DNA from: Tetrapyrgos nigripes
Lineage: Eukaryota > Basidiomycota > Agaricomycetes > Agaricales > Campanellaceae
Reading direction: 5' to 3'
DNA: 64,000 nt
Assembly: GCA_013368315.1 (NCBI GenBank)
Contig: JAACJM010000002.1
Location: 1,240,001-1,304,000 of the forward strand
Part shown: positions 45,340 to 58,077 of the stretch, piece after piece
Layout of the letters: every line of letters begins with the position of its first letter
How positions within the stretch are numbered: the first letter of the stretch is position 1
Program-made: the position numbers and the translations under genes
The notes under the pieces: model-generated
Seen by the model: the letters and a program-made list of their open reading frames with translations, nothing else
What the model was told of the DNA's origin: nothing
Database searches by the model: none

Positions 45340-47550
45340 TTACGTAGACTGCTTCCTATCATCTTTCGCAACTCCGATGCGATATTTGGCATGCTCTCCC
45401 TCGCCTACTAGCCCAAATGCAAGCCTCTTGGACATCAACGGCTCCTGCGGAAATAGATCGATAGCAGCGGTGGTCAAGGGTTGGATCTGATCCTTTGAGA
45501 AATGATCTGCAATGTTGGCTAGCGGATTTGTCAATCGAGTTTGTGTAAGCTCGATCACTGTGATACCCTTTGAGGATGCCACAGGAGACGAGAGAGATAA
45601 GGATGAAAACGCCAATATTAACGCTGCAGCAGCATATCCATAAAGGATTGTGAGGATAAGTGCCAAAGGGCCCAGAGGATATCTGCTAGCAACCTGTGTT
45701 ATGACTTGGGCTCCGGTAGTAGCAGCCTGCCGCTGTAAAAGCGGTGAAGCCGCTGCTAGTAACGCTACTGAAAGATTTCCGGATAATACATTGTTGAAAT
45801 TATCAGCTGGGAGCTGCAGATTTGGTTGCATGTTTCTCTGCAATGCATCAACGAGGAAGCTTGGATATAAAGGGTCCAGTCCTGCTAAAAGAGCGGATGA
45901 TGTTTTGAAATCCGAGCTGGTAGGTTCAGCAGCATGGACAAAAGCAGGACTGCCATCGAGACTGCTGAAGGACACAGAAACGTTGTATATGCTGACTGTG
46001 CATTCAGCAACGTAGAAAGTATACTGTGTAAGGTACGGCGCAATCCCATACTGTGACCAACCAGCTGATTCCATGATATTGGGAAACAGTGCAACAGAGC
46101 CTTCTTCCCCAGCCCATGAAAAGGCCACTCTGGCCCCTATAGGGTTGATGTCAGAGCCCAAGGGATATCCGGATGAGAGATCGGAATGGTCACTGATGTT
46201 ATATTGGCTCATGGAGCTGGAAGTTGGGACGCCAGCCCTAACGGTGAGATTAAGGACGGGGTTGAAAGCAGGACATGACGCAAAGGTGTCGGTCTCGTTA
46301 TCAGCCCTGATGCAGTTACTGGGTAAGCACTGGGATTTAATTCCAAAGGACGCGAATTGGACTCCGTCCAAGGACGTTGATAGATTTTTGGGAACAATGA
46401 CAGCCATATCATTGATGAATATGACCTGTGATGTGAAACTTTGGTTATCGAGAACCAGATTTCCTTCATCAGTTAACGGAGCTGCTCCCCATCTATCTTC
46501 GAGACGGGAACCAGTTGGTACTATAGCAAAATGCTGGCAATTACTGTAATTTTGACTGGCCAGTGGTGGGGGATCGTTGGTAACCAGCTGAAGAGAAACA
46601 GCGGGACCCGCGCAAAGGGTGGTGTTGATATTGCTTCCGAGGACAGGAAGATCCTTCGGAGCAAATGAAATTGTTGATTGATAAATGAACGTGCTTGTTG
46701 TTGTATGAAGCCAAGTATCGCCAACACTTGCATTTCAACAGTACCCCAGTGAGCAAAACGGTTGGGATACACAGTAGATACATCACGTACGAAATTGTAT
46801 ATTTGAGAATCACGGTAGTGGCTACCACTATAAAGGTAAGGAGAAAATTCGACGGGATCGTCGCTCTATATTTCGCCTTCCGGAACAAATACTGAGACGT
46901 CTCAAAGACGCTCATAAGGCTGGAAATGCCACAAAGCTTGACGAGCAATCCGTATTGTAAGGTGGTTGGTAATCCTGAGTATTCAGGCCGTTGCATAGCT
47001 TTCCACCATGACGACGCAACCCAAGCCCCAAATAGAGTGACAGGAAAGGAGATCCCGAAGGAAATTACTTGAACCTATAATCCTCTGTTAGTAGGTGTTT
47101 CGTGAAACCCTTCACAAGACTCACACCAATGGAAGAAAAAGTCAAGCCATACATGGTTGTTTCTGCTGTCACTGAGCCATCCGCATTTCGAACTAGTTCA
47201 CCTTTACGCTCTACCGCAATGAGCGCTCCTCGGAAAGGGCTATCACCACCGGTACCGTTGCCATTGATGTGAGATGAAACCTTCCTTGACAGAAGCCACC
47301 CAATAAAGATAGATGCCACTGCGGCACTGAGGAGCGCGGAAAGGAGTGTAGGAAAGATAATCAACCACGAGACTCTCTGAGAGGAGCCATAGGTACTGAC
47401 TGCCGGTTTGAGAGCCTGGTATTCAAGATAGTCTGCGCTCGTAGCGGGAGTTGGACTACTGTGGGATTGGAGATGAAGAAGCTCTGTACTTTCGGTACTG
47501 GTGGAAAGAGTTGAAGGAGAGGCTGGTCGTATTTGGTGTGTATGCATCAT
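45340..47550 (-). CDS. multi-pass membrane protein, DUF3176-like architecture (3 exons)
   Basis: Exons are 47550-47125, 47074-46791 and 46726-45340, in phase, giving 698 aa. A Ser/Thr-rich cytosolic N-terminus leads to TM1 (VSWLIIFPTLLSALLSAAVA), TM2 (VISFGISFPVTLFGAWVASS) and TM3 (FLLTFIVVATTVILKYTIS). A long ectodomain of about 430 residues follows, with many NxS/T sites and Cys residues, and then a last TM (LILTILYGYAAAALILAFS) and a short cytosolic tail. This is the layout of fungal DUF3176 proteins, whose function is unknown. The second intron (46790-46727, GTACGT donor, TGCTCAC branch-like site) was deduced because the frame changes there: KYTIS joins VGDTWLHTTTS. An alternative start at 47631 would add 27 residues. 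No close neighbour suggests a role. Confidence 0.75.
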
Positions 47551-50500
47551 CTGTCGCGCTGATTTGGGGAATTTCAAAGCATTCCCCTGCTTCCATCCTA
47601 AGTTTTTTATACGAAAAAAGAACCCGCTCATTAATCAAGACCGGAGCCACCATCTAGGCTGTTCCCGTAAAGCGCAGTTCTCGTATCAGTGCAGAGTGTA
47701 AGGCGCCGTATGGATAATTAGGGGTAAAATTGCCTTACTGATAGCTATCAGCTAGAATAGGACTCGGGGCTGTATGGATCAGAGATGATGGTACACTGGG
47801 TGTTCTCCCGGTTGACGAACTCTCGTGGACGAACGTGAACTGGTTTTACAGCTCCATCCTAGCTAGAGTTCAACTGCACGGAACGTTCTATATCAATGCA
47901 GCTGATCCGCTGGAGCCAAAACGTAGCAAAGAACGGTAACAGTCTAAAATTCGCTTTCACGACTTATTAGGATGAAGATTTGGGAAATAAATCACCTGTC
48001 AAGACTCGCGAAGTACCAGTGGCAAAAAGGTGAGAAAAAGTGAGAAGATAACAAGACTGAGACTCAACACGACGAGTGACACACTACTCTCGCATCATGA
48101 TGCTTGACTGTCAGACGTACTACGGGCGAATACGATCTGAGATGACTACAAATGCCTCTGTAGCAATCAGACACCTTCGTCTATTTATGATGCTGTGCTC
48201 ATCCCTCTAGCAAGTCTGGGCGATTCTGAAACAGATACGCTCTTTCCTACGCCGTCTTCACTGCACGGGTAGTATGTACATACACACGACTATCTGTGTA
48301 TTGTCAGTCTGGATCCTTGAGACTAGGTAGTATGGTGCACAGCTGTAACTCCAGGTCTCTCAGTGCCAAAGGCCCCAATTCACAAGACAGGGCTTTTAGA
48401 TTCCTCCGGTATGGATGTAAAAGTAGCCTGTTAACCCGAATAATATCGCCAGAAAAACGGAAGGAAACCTTAAACGAAGCGCACCTCAAACAATGCGAGT
48501 CATTCTCCATTTCAGTCGCTTGACCGACCATCCAACCAGGACAAGCCTGATGTGCCCCTTGAATACATCATTTCTCTCCGTTTTCCAACAACTTCACTAG
48601 TTCTTGACTTGAAAGAACTCTGCTGCGTAAATCTGCCATGTTGATAGAGAGCTTCTTTTGGGTTATCATACTGTCAGTCTTGTCCAAATGAGAACGGAGC
48701 AAATATACAATTGCCTACCAGTAATGCTAGCAGAAAGTCGTTTGAGAACACTTTGAAGACCAGGGAGTCATGGAAGTAAAGGAAAACGGAGAAGAAATGC
48801 CGGCGGCAAATTTCTTGCTTCTTTACTACGATCCGTCCCATAGACTCGGACATCGTCAGTTGCCCCGGTAAAGCCGTCGTCTCTGACTTTATATTGTTAC
48901 GTGGTGTTGGAGTTTTACTTGGAAGACTTTGTCGTACATGCCGGGCTCGGGATGGAACGTCATACATCGTGAGTCTCAGCCGCAGTTTCTCCATCCTACT
49001 CCTGTTCTGACATCGCCGTTTTACGCTCGGCCGGGACTCTCCCTCGACCATTTACATCTCCACTTCCTTCTGTCTTTCAGGACACAAAGCGTGAAACGAG
49101 TCCGTATCGTTCACTCTTTCACTAATCCTCCGTCACCTCCTCACCCGCCGTCAGCCCATAACGGAGAGTAGACCATGCTCCGTCGTTTCGTAGTTGTGAC
49201 CACGAAGTCGCATGAACGACGAGTTACGTTTGTGGGCTCCTATGAGCACGGTGGTAGTTAGACACCGAGAGCACGCGTTGGGAGGAAAAGTAATGGTTTA
49301 CTTTCTGTTTTCTTTTGTTTTGGGAGGGCTCTTCGCTCCTGGTTTCCTAGGCTGACCTCGTTCCCTCTTCTAGCCCAGCTGTAGCCTGTATTCATGCCAA
49401 GGCTATAGTCAGTCCATTATCATCACCATTACCGACGCCTTCGACACGTCACACCTTCATCGCCTTCTTTTCGTCCAGCGCTTCCGTCGTCCTCGTGCAC
49501 TGGGTGCTAGCTATCGCGGTCGTTGCCGTTAACCCTTTTCGTGCACATGTACAGTGTATACTCAGCATCATCGTCGCGGGTGCTACTGTTATGAAGGAGG
49601 ATTCCGCGTAGTGGTGCTGGCAGGCGCCGGTCGCGATGGAAGAGATGGAGTACATTGAGGACGTGAGCTAGGTTGTGGATTTGGGTGTTGTGGGCACGGA
49701 AGAGTGGACAGGGCTAAGCGTGGGCCACGAGAGGCCGGCTACGCAGAAAGACACAATTCTTCCCCAAGACGTGTGTGGAACTCGGAAGATGGTGTAATAT
49801 TGAAAAGTAGGCAATCCTCTTCTTCGCTCCCACTTTCTTACCTTTGTTGAAACCGTGTTTATAGACTGTTCGTCTAGTTTCATCCAGTCGTCCCCCACCC
49901 GCAGCAGCTACTCCTCCTCCTCCCTCTGTAGCAAGCTGGATACGCCATGCTGCGTTGCTGAGGCAGGAGTGGGATCGTAATCGTCCTTGGCTTGACTTTG
50001 GACAGGGAAGCAACGAGGCTGGTGGGGCGGAGAAGGTGTTGGGAAGCGGGACGTCTTCGGTCCAAGGGGGTCCGAAAAAAATTTAGTGCCTTGGTCGAGG
50101 AACCTACCTACCTTACCTTCTATGTAAGGTAAGTTCACACGAGTTTACCTGCCAAATATAGTATGTGCACATGACCTCAAGTCTCATGGTTTGCCAGACA
50201 GTCGGAACCTTACCCTGCTCGCGCTCAGAGATACTGCGTAATTGTCATAAAATATCTGGTGAGCATATATTTATGTGTTTAACTTCACAGCTCACCAGAT
50301 TGACACCCGCCAGCATGCTTGCCAGTTCCAAATTAGTCAGTAAAAAAAAAAAATTTAAGGGCTTCGCCAGGGAACCTACCTACCTAGTCCTGGTACAGGA
50401 TTCTCTGGCCCAGACCCCCTTGCTTTGGTCTCGGTGAGCTCGTGTTTTTTCCCTACCTCGCTACCTACTCTCCACTCACATTGTATACACAAGATTGTTC

Positions 50501-50781
50501 GGCAGATTCGGGAACATACACTATGATCGTTGATAGTCCTGGTGCTGAGGTGGAGGCTATCCCGTCATCAGTCGGTGGACTGCATTTGGCCCACATACTA
50601 TACCATTCATCAGGTTTTTTGCTCCTGAAGGACAAGTGAGTGTTCCTTGACCTCATCCACTGACACGTAGTTCTCTTTACCAATAATTCACAATCTTTAC
50701 AGAGCCCAGTTGAACCCATTGTTGGACGCAGCGATCCGTCTGAGTGTTCTTGCGTTCTTGCGTCACAGAAGACGAAGATTA
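47551..50781. other. intergenic, no gene recognised
   Basis: No convincing coding signal; short frames have no domains. There is a short direct repeat with GGAACCTACCTACCT at about 50098-50114 and 50370-50386, and a small inverted repeat CTTACCTT/AAGGTAAG near 50112-50131. Confidence 0.45.
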
Positions 50782-51536
50782 GAGAGCTTGCGCAGAGCCA
50801 CCAGAAGCCATGTGTGGCTTAGTAAGCGTGCGCAGAGCGGATGGCTCAAAATCGTGTGCGCAAGCTGCAAAGCGTATATTGAGGTACATACAGTGAGTAC
50901 ATGAGAAACAAGCATGGGAAGTAATGGAGGGAGCATCCAGGAATAGTCTGAGCACAAAAAAACCAGGATATGATGTACAAAAACTAGCGCAACAGAGATT
51001 TGACATATATGAACTATGAGAGCTTGTGAGAGGAATGACAAGCTTTTCTCAACAAACAGATGAACTGGAAAGGATGCTGGGGTCAGACAGTATGTCTGAT
51101 AAAAAGAGGAGAGCAGCAGGTGGGGATATGTGGAGAGAAAGCGCAGGGTGGTGAGGGGGCATGGATAATGGCATCATTTTTGGAGCCAGCTCAGATATGC
51201 AGGAGACTGGACCATTCTAGGCAGCCCTAAATCAAATTTAGACCCAAAAGGTATGCAGAAAGCAGCATACACACCTGCGTATCCTAATGAAAGCTGCCAA
51301 ATGTTCCTGCCATACTCCTGACGTGTCCTAGAGTACCATGGTGCTTGGGGCTGCGTGACTAGTTACCTGAGGTCTTGGTCGTGATGCGAAATGAGGATAG
51401 AAGAGAAGGAATAGCAGTTGTTGGACTGACGAGCGATATATGGCTGCGTTTGGGTTGCGCACACAACTTTGAGCCAACTGCTCTGCGCATGCTTACTAAG
51501 CCACACGTGGCTTCTGGTGGCTCTGCGCAAGCTCTC
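50782..51536. mobile_element. TA-flanked MITE with about 95-bp TIRs
   Basis: The 755-bp element starts GAGAGCTTGCGCAGAGCCAC and ends with its complement. TA lies on both sides (50780-50781, 51537-51538). The arms also share GCCATGTGTGGCTTAGTAAG-type sequence. There is no transposase. TA and TIRs suggest a Tc1/mariner-type or related non-autonomous element. Confidence 0.75.
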
Positions 51537-52739
51537 TATTATTTACAGCTAATATGATTCTGAGAGCGTTTTAAAGTGAAGATTGTTGAAGAGGGCTGAA
51601 GTAAAGAGGTAAACAGCTATTAATTCAGGTTCAGACGCGATTGTCCACCTGGGTGCATGCTAGTCTGTGATGGAGGGCTTGATAGCCGAGCCTCTTCCTT
51701 TATTCATCTACTTTTTTTCTTCACTGTTTCATCTGTAATCCCTACATTTTTCGTTCCCTGTAAATCGTTGCATACCCTCTCTTCGTTTATGAAATGACTT
51801 CCACATTATCTCTGTGCCATTTTTCATCCCGTTTTTGACAAAATGCTGTATCTTCGCTCTACCCTCAGTTACACATGTACATCATGGTCATAGTGCTTAC
51901 CAGATAATGGTCAAGTACTACATGATCCAGTCTCTTCAACATTGTTTGTCGCTTTCTTTCTGTCTTTCATTGCCTCATTCGCCGCTGCTCCTTGCATCAT
52001 GTCATGGTATACTACAGTTTTTTAAAAATCCTCACTCGTTTCTAAATCACAGGCATCTAGAAATAGAAATGCTGCAACGGTCGACTCAAGGCCGCAGGTT
52101 TTGACTTTCCGCCCTCAACACGTGACGTCCCAATGGGGCTTCAATCAGCTGACCAAAAGCCTCCCGTGTGTTTTGTTTATTTGTTCGTTGATTGTTCTTC
52201 CACCACCACCACCACCACTCGTGAACACCCTCCCCCCTGGTCTTAGGCCTGCTCTCTCTATGCCTTGTAAGATAATCTATCGCCATTGTCTCACTTTTCC
52301 ACTATCAGTTTGCTTCTATAGTGTCCTTCTGGTCTGTTTTGCTAACTTGCTCCTCTTTCAGGCTTATGTTGTGGTTCTTCCAGGGCCAGAGGCCCATTTT
52401 GTGCTTATGAGTTGAACAGGATAGGATAGTGTAGTTTAGTGTCTTTTGGAGGTTTTTATATTCCCTTAGCATGTCCAAATGTATCATTTTTATGCTATTA
52501 CATGGCATTTAAGAGCTCATATATCAGGTTGACTTTGCCTCACCATAGCTTTGAGGCTTCTGTAGTGAAACGACACTCACAACTTCAACCAGAGGCCAAA
52601 AATATACAAACAAAAGCACCTCCAGAGGAAGAACAATGGAGCTCTGGGCTTGGCCTGTGGCCCATCAAAGGGCTTGCCTTTTTGGACTGTGGGAACATCA
52701 TATGTTGAGGGCGAAAAGTGCCCAAGTCTGTGATAAGTA
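51537..52739. other. intergenic, no gene recognised
   Basis: There is a (CCA)n microsatellite at 52200-52218. Imperfect inverted sequences ACTTTCCGCCCTCAACA (about 52102) and its near-complement (about 52702-52718) could bound a further small element; no target duplication was found. Confidence 0.4.
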
Positions 52740-53087
52740 CAAAGTGCTTATCTTAGGATAAGCTAGTGTAAGGAGTGGCTATGCCTTCGCTGACGAATCT
52801 GCTGTGTAAGGCAGATTCAGTATTCGCTTTGCTCCCACCTTCCATCTCGTCTGACGCTCGCTCCTAGGGCGCATACCTTCTTTTTGATTTTTCTCGCTCA
52901 AGAACCCATCTTTCGCCTCAAAATCCCTCTCATTCATTCCTCATGGCACCTCCTATTATTCCACTGGTATCCGAGTCTGTCTCGATACCCTTCATCCTAA
53001 AAACCAATTTGCTTTGTTTTTTTAGCAACCAGAATTCGCTTCAGTTGCCAGTTCATCTCCCATCCCCAACCCCTAACAAATCCCATC

Positions 53088-54530
53088 ATGCCTCTCTGGA
53101 ACCGGGGAATGTCAAAGCGCACCGAGGATTTCGACGTGTCCAAGAGACGTACCCAGACTAACCCGAGAGTTGCAGTGGCCCTCAAGGCTGCTCCTCTAGA
53201 GGTCAGACTCCGAAAGAACACTGAGATTGAGAAGGCCAACATCGCCCGGCATCAAAAACGTCTTGAGCATCTCAGTGACCCAAGTAAACCCAATGGCTCA
53301 GACATGACGTCTCTGGTCACGATAGAAGACCATGAGTTCCAGCACATCCAGAAATTGAAAATGTGGAGGGAAATGTGGGGTGATCTCCTCGGTTCTCATT
53401 TCCATTCTGGGCCAATGAGGAGGATGTGAAGGAGAAGAGAGAGGAGGAGGAGAGAGAAGTGCAGAAGATGCAGAGGGAGAAGGAACATGCGGCTTGGTTG
53501 CAGGAACAGGCTGAGCGCCTCGCTTTGACTAACACCAATGCCAATGCCAACACTAATGGAGGTAATGCTCTGCCTGTCCTTAAAGACCCAGCCATCGCTC
53601 CTGTCTTTGTCCCCATCAAGAAGACCCCTGGACAACCAGTAGCAATCAAATACCCTTGACTTCTCAAGATTAGGGCAAACCATTTCCATGTTCCCCTTCC
53701 TTTCTTTATGACTGATAACCTGGTCAAGATCATGCAAATGGGATCATCTATCCCTACCAAACTTTGGCATAACGTGGATTCTGGTGCTAAGGAGATAGTG
53801 GTGGATCTAGAGGCGTTAGGGAAGAAACTGAAGCTGGCCCCTGCTGAGGACCCTACTGAGGGTTTTCAACATCATGAGGCTGTCCAGGCTTTAGACCACT
53901 ACTATAACTTCATGGCTAGTAGAGATCTGGATGGCCTGGATGGTAATTTGTATGCTCTATTCTATCAAAAACATGGTTCTTTCTTTATTCACCAGCCCGA
54001 CTCCTATGACATCTACAAATGGTGGAAGCCGATTGAGAAGGAGCTTACAGAAGACCGGGAAAACTTCCATATCGAGTTTGATGAGGCAGTATATGCCTCT
54101 AAATACCGGGAAGTGCAGACCTCAAAGAAGACTGAAACATTGATTGCCAAGGCAGTTGCGAGCAGCCGTCCACCTTTGAGTGGGCCCATCTGTACTCAAC
54201 CTTCCACATCCTTGGCCAGGCAGCAGCCCTTTCCAGCAGGCAGCAAGGAGAAGAAGGGTCCTTCCTGCTGCCTCGCCTGTGGTGGCCTCAGCCATGCCAT
54301 TGCCCAGCACCCTTCCAATTTTGGTACCAAGTGGGCTCGTATTGAGAACTGATCCCTCTTCACCCCTAACAACAAGCAGATATGCCTTGGTTTCAACATC
54401 TTCGGCACCAAGAAGGGTTCAGTGCACTGCAAAGATTGTGTCCACGAGCACATCTGCTCATTCTGTGGCAGCCCCAACCACTATGCCTTTGCCTTCCACT
54501 GTGACTGCACTGTCACCTCTGACCCCAGGT
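53088..54530 (+). pseudogene. YR retroelement relic 2: gag-like protein
   Basis: It starts MPLWNRGMSKRTEDFD with basic and coiled-coil parts (KEKREEEEREVQKMQREKEH), continues with DLDGLDGNLYALFYQKHGSF, and ends with Cys/His clusters (SCCLACGGLSHAIAQHPSN, HCKDCVHEHICSFCGSPNHY). Breaks are a one-base frameshift near 53400-53415, TGA at 53657-53659 with another frame change, and TGA at 54350-54352. Confidence 0.7.
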
Positions 54531-54539
54531 CAAACTCTA

Positions 54540-56526
54540 CCTGAACGAACGGCTCACTTGGGTACTATCGAAATGATTGAAAGCACCTCGTCTACTTTTC
54601 TTGATGCATTGGAGAATGCTCTTTCCCTTCCCTACCATGATTTCTCCAGTTCTATACACTACCATCTTCCCCTCACTAATTCATCTCCTGACCATAACGA
54701 CATATTTAATCGCATCATTACGCCATATGATGCAGATGCTTTCAAAGTAGCTATCAGCCAACACAACCTTTCACATTCATACCCACTTCTTGTTAACAAC
54801 CTTTGAAATGGCTTCCCAATTGGGGAACTACCTGCCATTGTAACCACTTCACGTGTTGTGAGCACCCCCAAGTTGTAGCCAATTACATCAAGGGAGAGGT
54901 AGACGCTGGCTGTTTCTCAGGTCCATATACTTTGCAGGAGGTTGAGACTATATTACGAGGTCCCATCCTAGTCTCTCCTCTCACTGTAGCGATCTCTGAG
55001 CATGGCCCAGGGTTACCGCCGAAGTTCAGAGTCTGTTACCACTTCTCCAAGGCAGTGCCAGAGCAGCCGTCGGTCAACTCTTACATTAAGAAAGAACATT
55101 TCCCTACCCACTTTGACACTGCTGCTAGAGTTGCAGATATGGTAAGTCATTTCCTTCATATACCCTATATGTCTGTTTGGGCACCTTTTTCCCTCTTACA
55201 CCCTGATATACCCTGCACCCTACCCTGTTATACCCTGCACCCTGCCCTGTTATACCCTGCACCCTGCCCTGTTATACCCTGCTACACTGTTACTTACTTA
55301 CCCACCCTGCTACAGGTTGCCTCTGCCCCTGCTGGAACCAAAATCTGCCCCCTTGACCTTGAAAAGTTCCATAGAACTTGCCCTGTCCTTCCCCATCATA
55401 AACCCTTCTTGGTTGTTCGGGGTGAGGATTCCTCCTTCTATATTGATCACTGTGTTCCTTTTGGTACTGCCTCAGCCAGCAGCAATGCGGGTATGATTGG
55501 CAATGCTATTGTGGATATCTGGCATGCTCGGGGTGTCAGGCCAGTGGCACATTACGAAGATGATTTCGCAGCACTCAATGAACCAGTCTTGACTTTACAC
55601 TCAGCAGATGGATCTGCAAATTTCAATATCCTTATGATAAGGCCCTGATGTTGAAGCAGATTGAGGACCTTAGAGCACCTTGGCATACAAAGGACAAGGG
55701 AGATGATGAATTTGACTTCATCACTGTTTTCATTGGATTCCTTTGGGACTTGGTGCTAAAGTGTGTCTCCTTGCCAGAGGAGAAACACATCAAGTACTTC
55801 ACTCGTATAGACAAATTTATTCGCAATAACGAGTGCTGTCAATGCCAACTCAAGATCATTGAGAAGATCCATGGAATTCTTTGTCATTGCTCTTTCATCT
55901 ACTATGAAGGCTGTACTCACCTACCTTCCATCTCAAACTTCGTGTCATCTTTCAAAGGCGACTACTTTTCATTCCGTTACCCCTCCCGCATCCTCATAAA
56001 GGACCTTAAGTGGTGGCGAGAGATCCTTTTGGACCCCACCTACTCCCGCCAACTCATTCCCAGATCCTCGCCAGTGGACCATCAACTTTATGTTGATGCA
56101 TCAACTGATTGGGGCATCTGCATAGCCATTGGCCTGAATTGGGTGCGTTATCACCTTTCCGATACCTGGAAGGAGCCAGGTCGAGATATCTGTTGGTTAG
56201 AGACAGTGGCCGTCGAACTCCTTGTCCACTGGCTGGCCCACCTGGGCTATAAAGACGAATGCATTATTATACACTCAGACAACCAGGGTACCATCAGAGC
56301 CGTCACCAAAGCCCGCAGTCCTAACTACTATGAACATGTCTATCTGGAGGATATTTGATGTCCTGAATCCTCTCTTCCTTTTCCCTACCCTGATTTATGT
56401 GAAGTCGGCTATAAACCCAGCTGACGAGTTGTCACGCAGACAGCTTGGTCAGTTCAAGGTTGCTGATCAGCTCCCTGATGCCCTCCACTTGCCGGAGGAG
56501 CTTTGCAATGTCCTTTACTATGCCTA
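54540..56526 (+). pseudogene. YR retroelement relic 2: reverse transcriptase-RNase H
   Basis: N-terminal blocks NGFPIGELPAIV, VANYIKGEVDAGCFSGPYTL and FRVCYHFSKAVPEQPSVNSY are followed by an intron (55142-55315) and then VASAPAGTKICPLDLEKFHR, DHCVPFGTASASSNAGM and catalytic YEDDF. RNase H has HQLYVDASTDWGICIAIG and IHSDNQGTIRAV. Lesions are TGA at 54804-54806, where relic 1 has CGA (NLREGFP), a one-base deletion near 55619 and an indel near 56335. The 3' part ends after ELCNVLYYA at 56526, parallel to AILHYA of relic 1. Confidence 0.85.
55142..55315 (+). other. spliceosomal intron inside the RT of relic 2, with minisatellite
   Basis: GTAAGTCATTTCC donor and CTGCTACAG acceptor join RVADM to VASAP in phase 0. 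Within it a 22-bp unit TATACCCTGCACCCTGCCCT(GT) is repeated about three to four times (55206-55280). The intron position is identical in relic 1. Confidence 0.8.
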
Positions 56527-56839
56527 AGTTCGTTACCAAACCCACACCCTGTCCCTTTCTTTTCCTTAACTTTCCTTAGTCTCCTAGGTTTCTGCCGCTG
56601 GCAGAGTGATGTGTTCCATGCCCTTCATCACCTCCAGCACCTTCTGAGGCTGTTATCACTCAGCCTCCCCCTCATCACTCTCTTTTACTATGGCATTTTT
56701 TGACTCCCATGCCGGTCTCTTGCAATACTAATACTCTGCCTGTTAATCCCCCTTCATTACCCCAAATGCCATCAATGTCTTATCTCCTCGCTCTGCCACA
56801 ACCATCTCTCAACCCTACCGTATCATCTCAACCTTTCCC

Positions 56840-58077
56840 AGACCCTTCCCACATGACCTCTAGACAACCTAGAACTGAAAACCAGATAGATCTGTCTTCC
56901 CTATGTCCTCATGTTCTTGCGAAGCATCATCTCCAGGACTGGGAGACTCCGTGGTCTCTGGAGAATCGAGAAAAGGAGAAAGCAATTTACCATGAAGATA
57001 TTGTCTGAGTTGCTGAATCTTGTGCAGGTATGTCAGTCGTTGAGGCATCACTGGAGTCCTATGCTGCTGGCCCACTACGTTTCAATCAATATTGTGACAA
57101 GTATGGCATTGACAAATGTCTCTGTATGCCTGTGGACAAGACCCTCCTTGCAGGCTTCATTGGCTCCCATGTAGGACAAGTATCTGGCCCTACCCTCAAT
57201 AACTGGCTCTCAGGTTTAAAAGGGTGCTCCATGGTGTGGTGGGGAACATTGGGTCCAGATGGTACGAAGGGTAGGCAATAGTGAGGGAGCCCATCTCAAG
57301 CACCCCCTGCACTCCCAAGTCACCTACCATCACCTCCAAATCCTCCGAAAATACCTGGATTTCTCCAAACCTTTTCACTGGGCAGTATGGGCTGTTGCAG
57401 TTGTTGCTTTCTTGGCATGCCGCTGTCTTGGGGAACTCACCATCCCTTCAAAATCCAAGTTCAATCCTTGTCTCCATGCTCCTCACTCTACCACCTTCAA
57501 ACACTGGATGGAGAAAGACATTCCATGCCTCAGCTTCCACCTTCCCTGGACGAAGTCCACCCATGAACTTGGTACCAAAGTGATCCTTACTGCTAGAATA
57601 TCGGAGCCACTCGGCATTTGCAGGGTCCAGGCTATTGGACTATATTACCAGTTGAATGGCAACATTCCAGAAGATTACTCTATGTTTGGCTACTTCGACG
57701 ATCAGGGTGTGCCTCAGCACATGGTCAAAACCGACTTCCTAAATTGCTGCTTCAAGATCTGGAAGAAAGAAGCCATGTGTGACGTATTGGGCCATAGTTT
57801 CCGTATCGGTGGTGTGGTATTCCATCTTTTGGATGGTATTCCCCTGGAGATGGTCGCCAAGCTTGGTGGATGGACTTCCCTGGCTTTCCTTCTCTACTGG
57901 AGATGTATTGACGAAATTGTTTCTAAAGCTACTGTTGAGGTATACAAAAAGCCAGAACTGGAGAGAGTTTATGCTTTGTTAGAAGACTTCCGTGCCCATA
58001 ATGGTATTTCTCGCTCTACTATTCAGGAGGCCCTTGATGGTCTTGCCAACTCTGCCCTTCTTGATGGCCCTCTGTAA
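56840..58077 (+). pseudogene. YR retroelement relic 2: tyrosine recombinase
   Basis: The core-binding part is FNQYCDKYGIDKCLCMPVDK and GSHVGQVSGPTLNNWLSGLK; the catalytic part has Arg in FLACRCLGEL, HxxR in GHSFRIGGVV and Tyr in LAFLLYWRC. The catalytic half (57259-58077) is one intact frame of 272 codons. The N-terminal half is broken by TGA near 57005 and a degraded zone at 57220-57290 where relic 1 has WHDAKLAPWCGNERL. Confidence 0.85.

Noticed and set aside
45650..46015. Plus-strand frame of 121 codons
   Set aside because: It is antisense to the exon 3 of the DUF3176-like gene, which has far better support.
52102..52718. MITE bounded by imperfect inverted CCGCCCTCAACA sequences
   Set aside because: Only about 17 bp match well and no target-site duplication was found.
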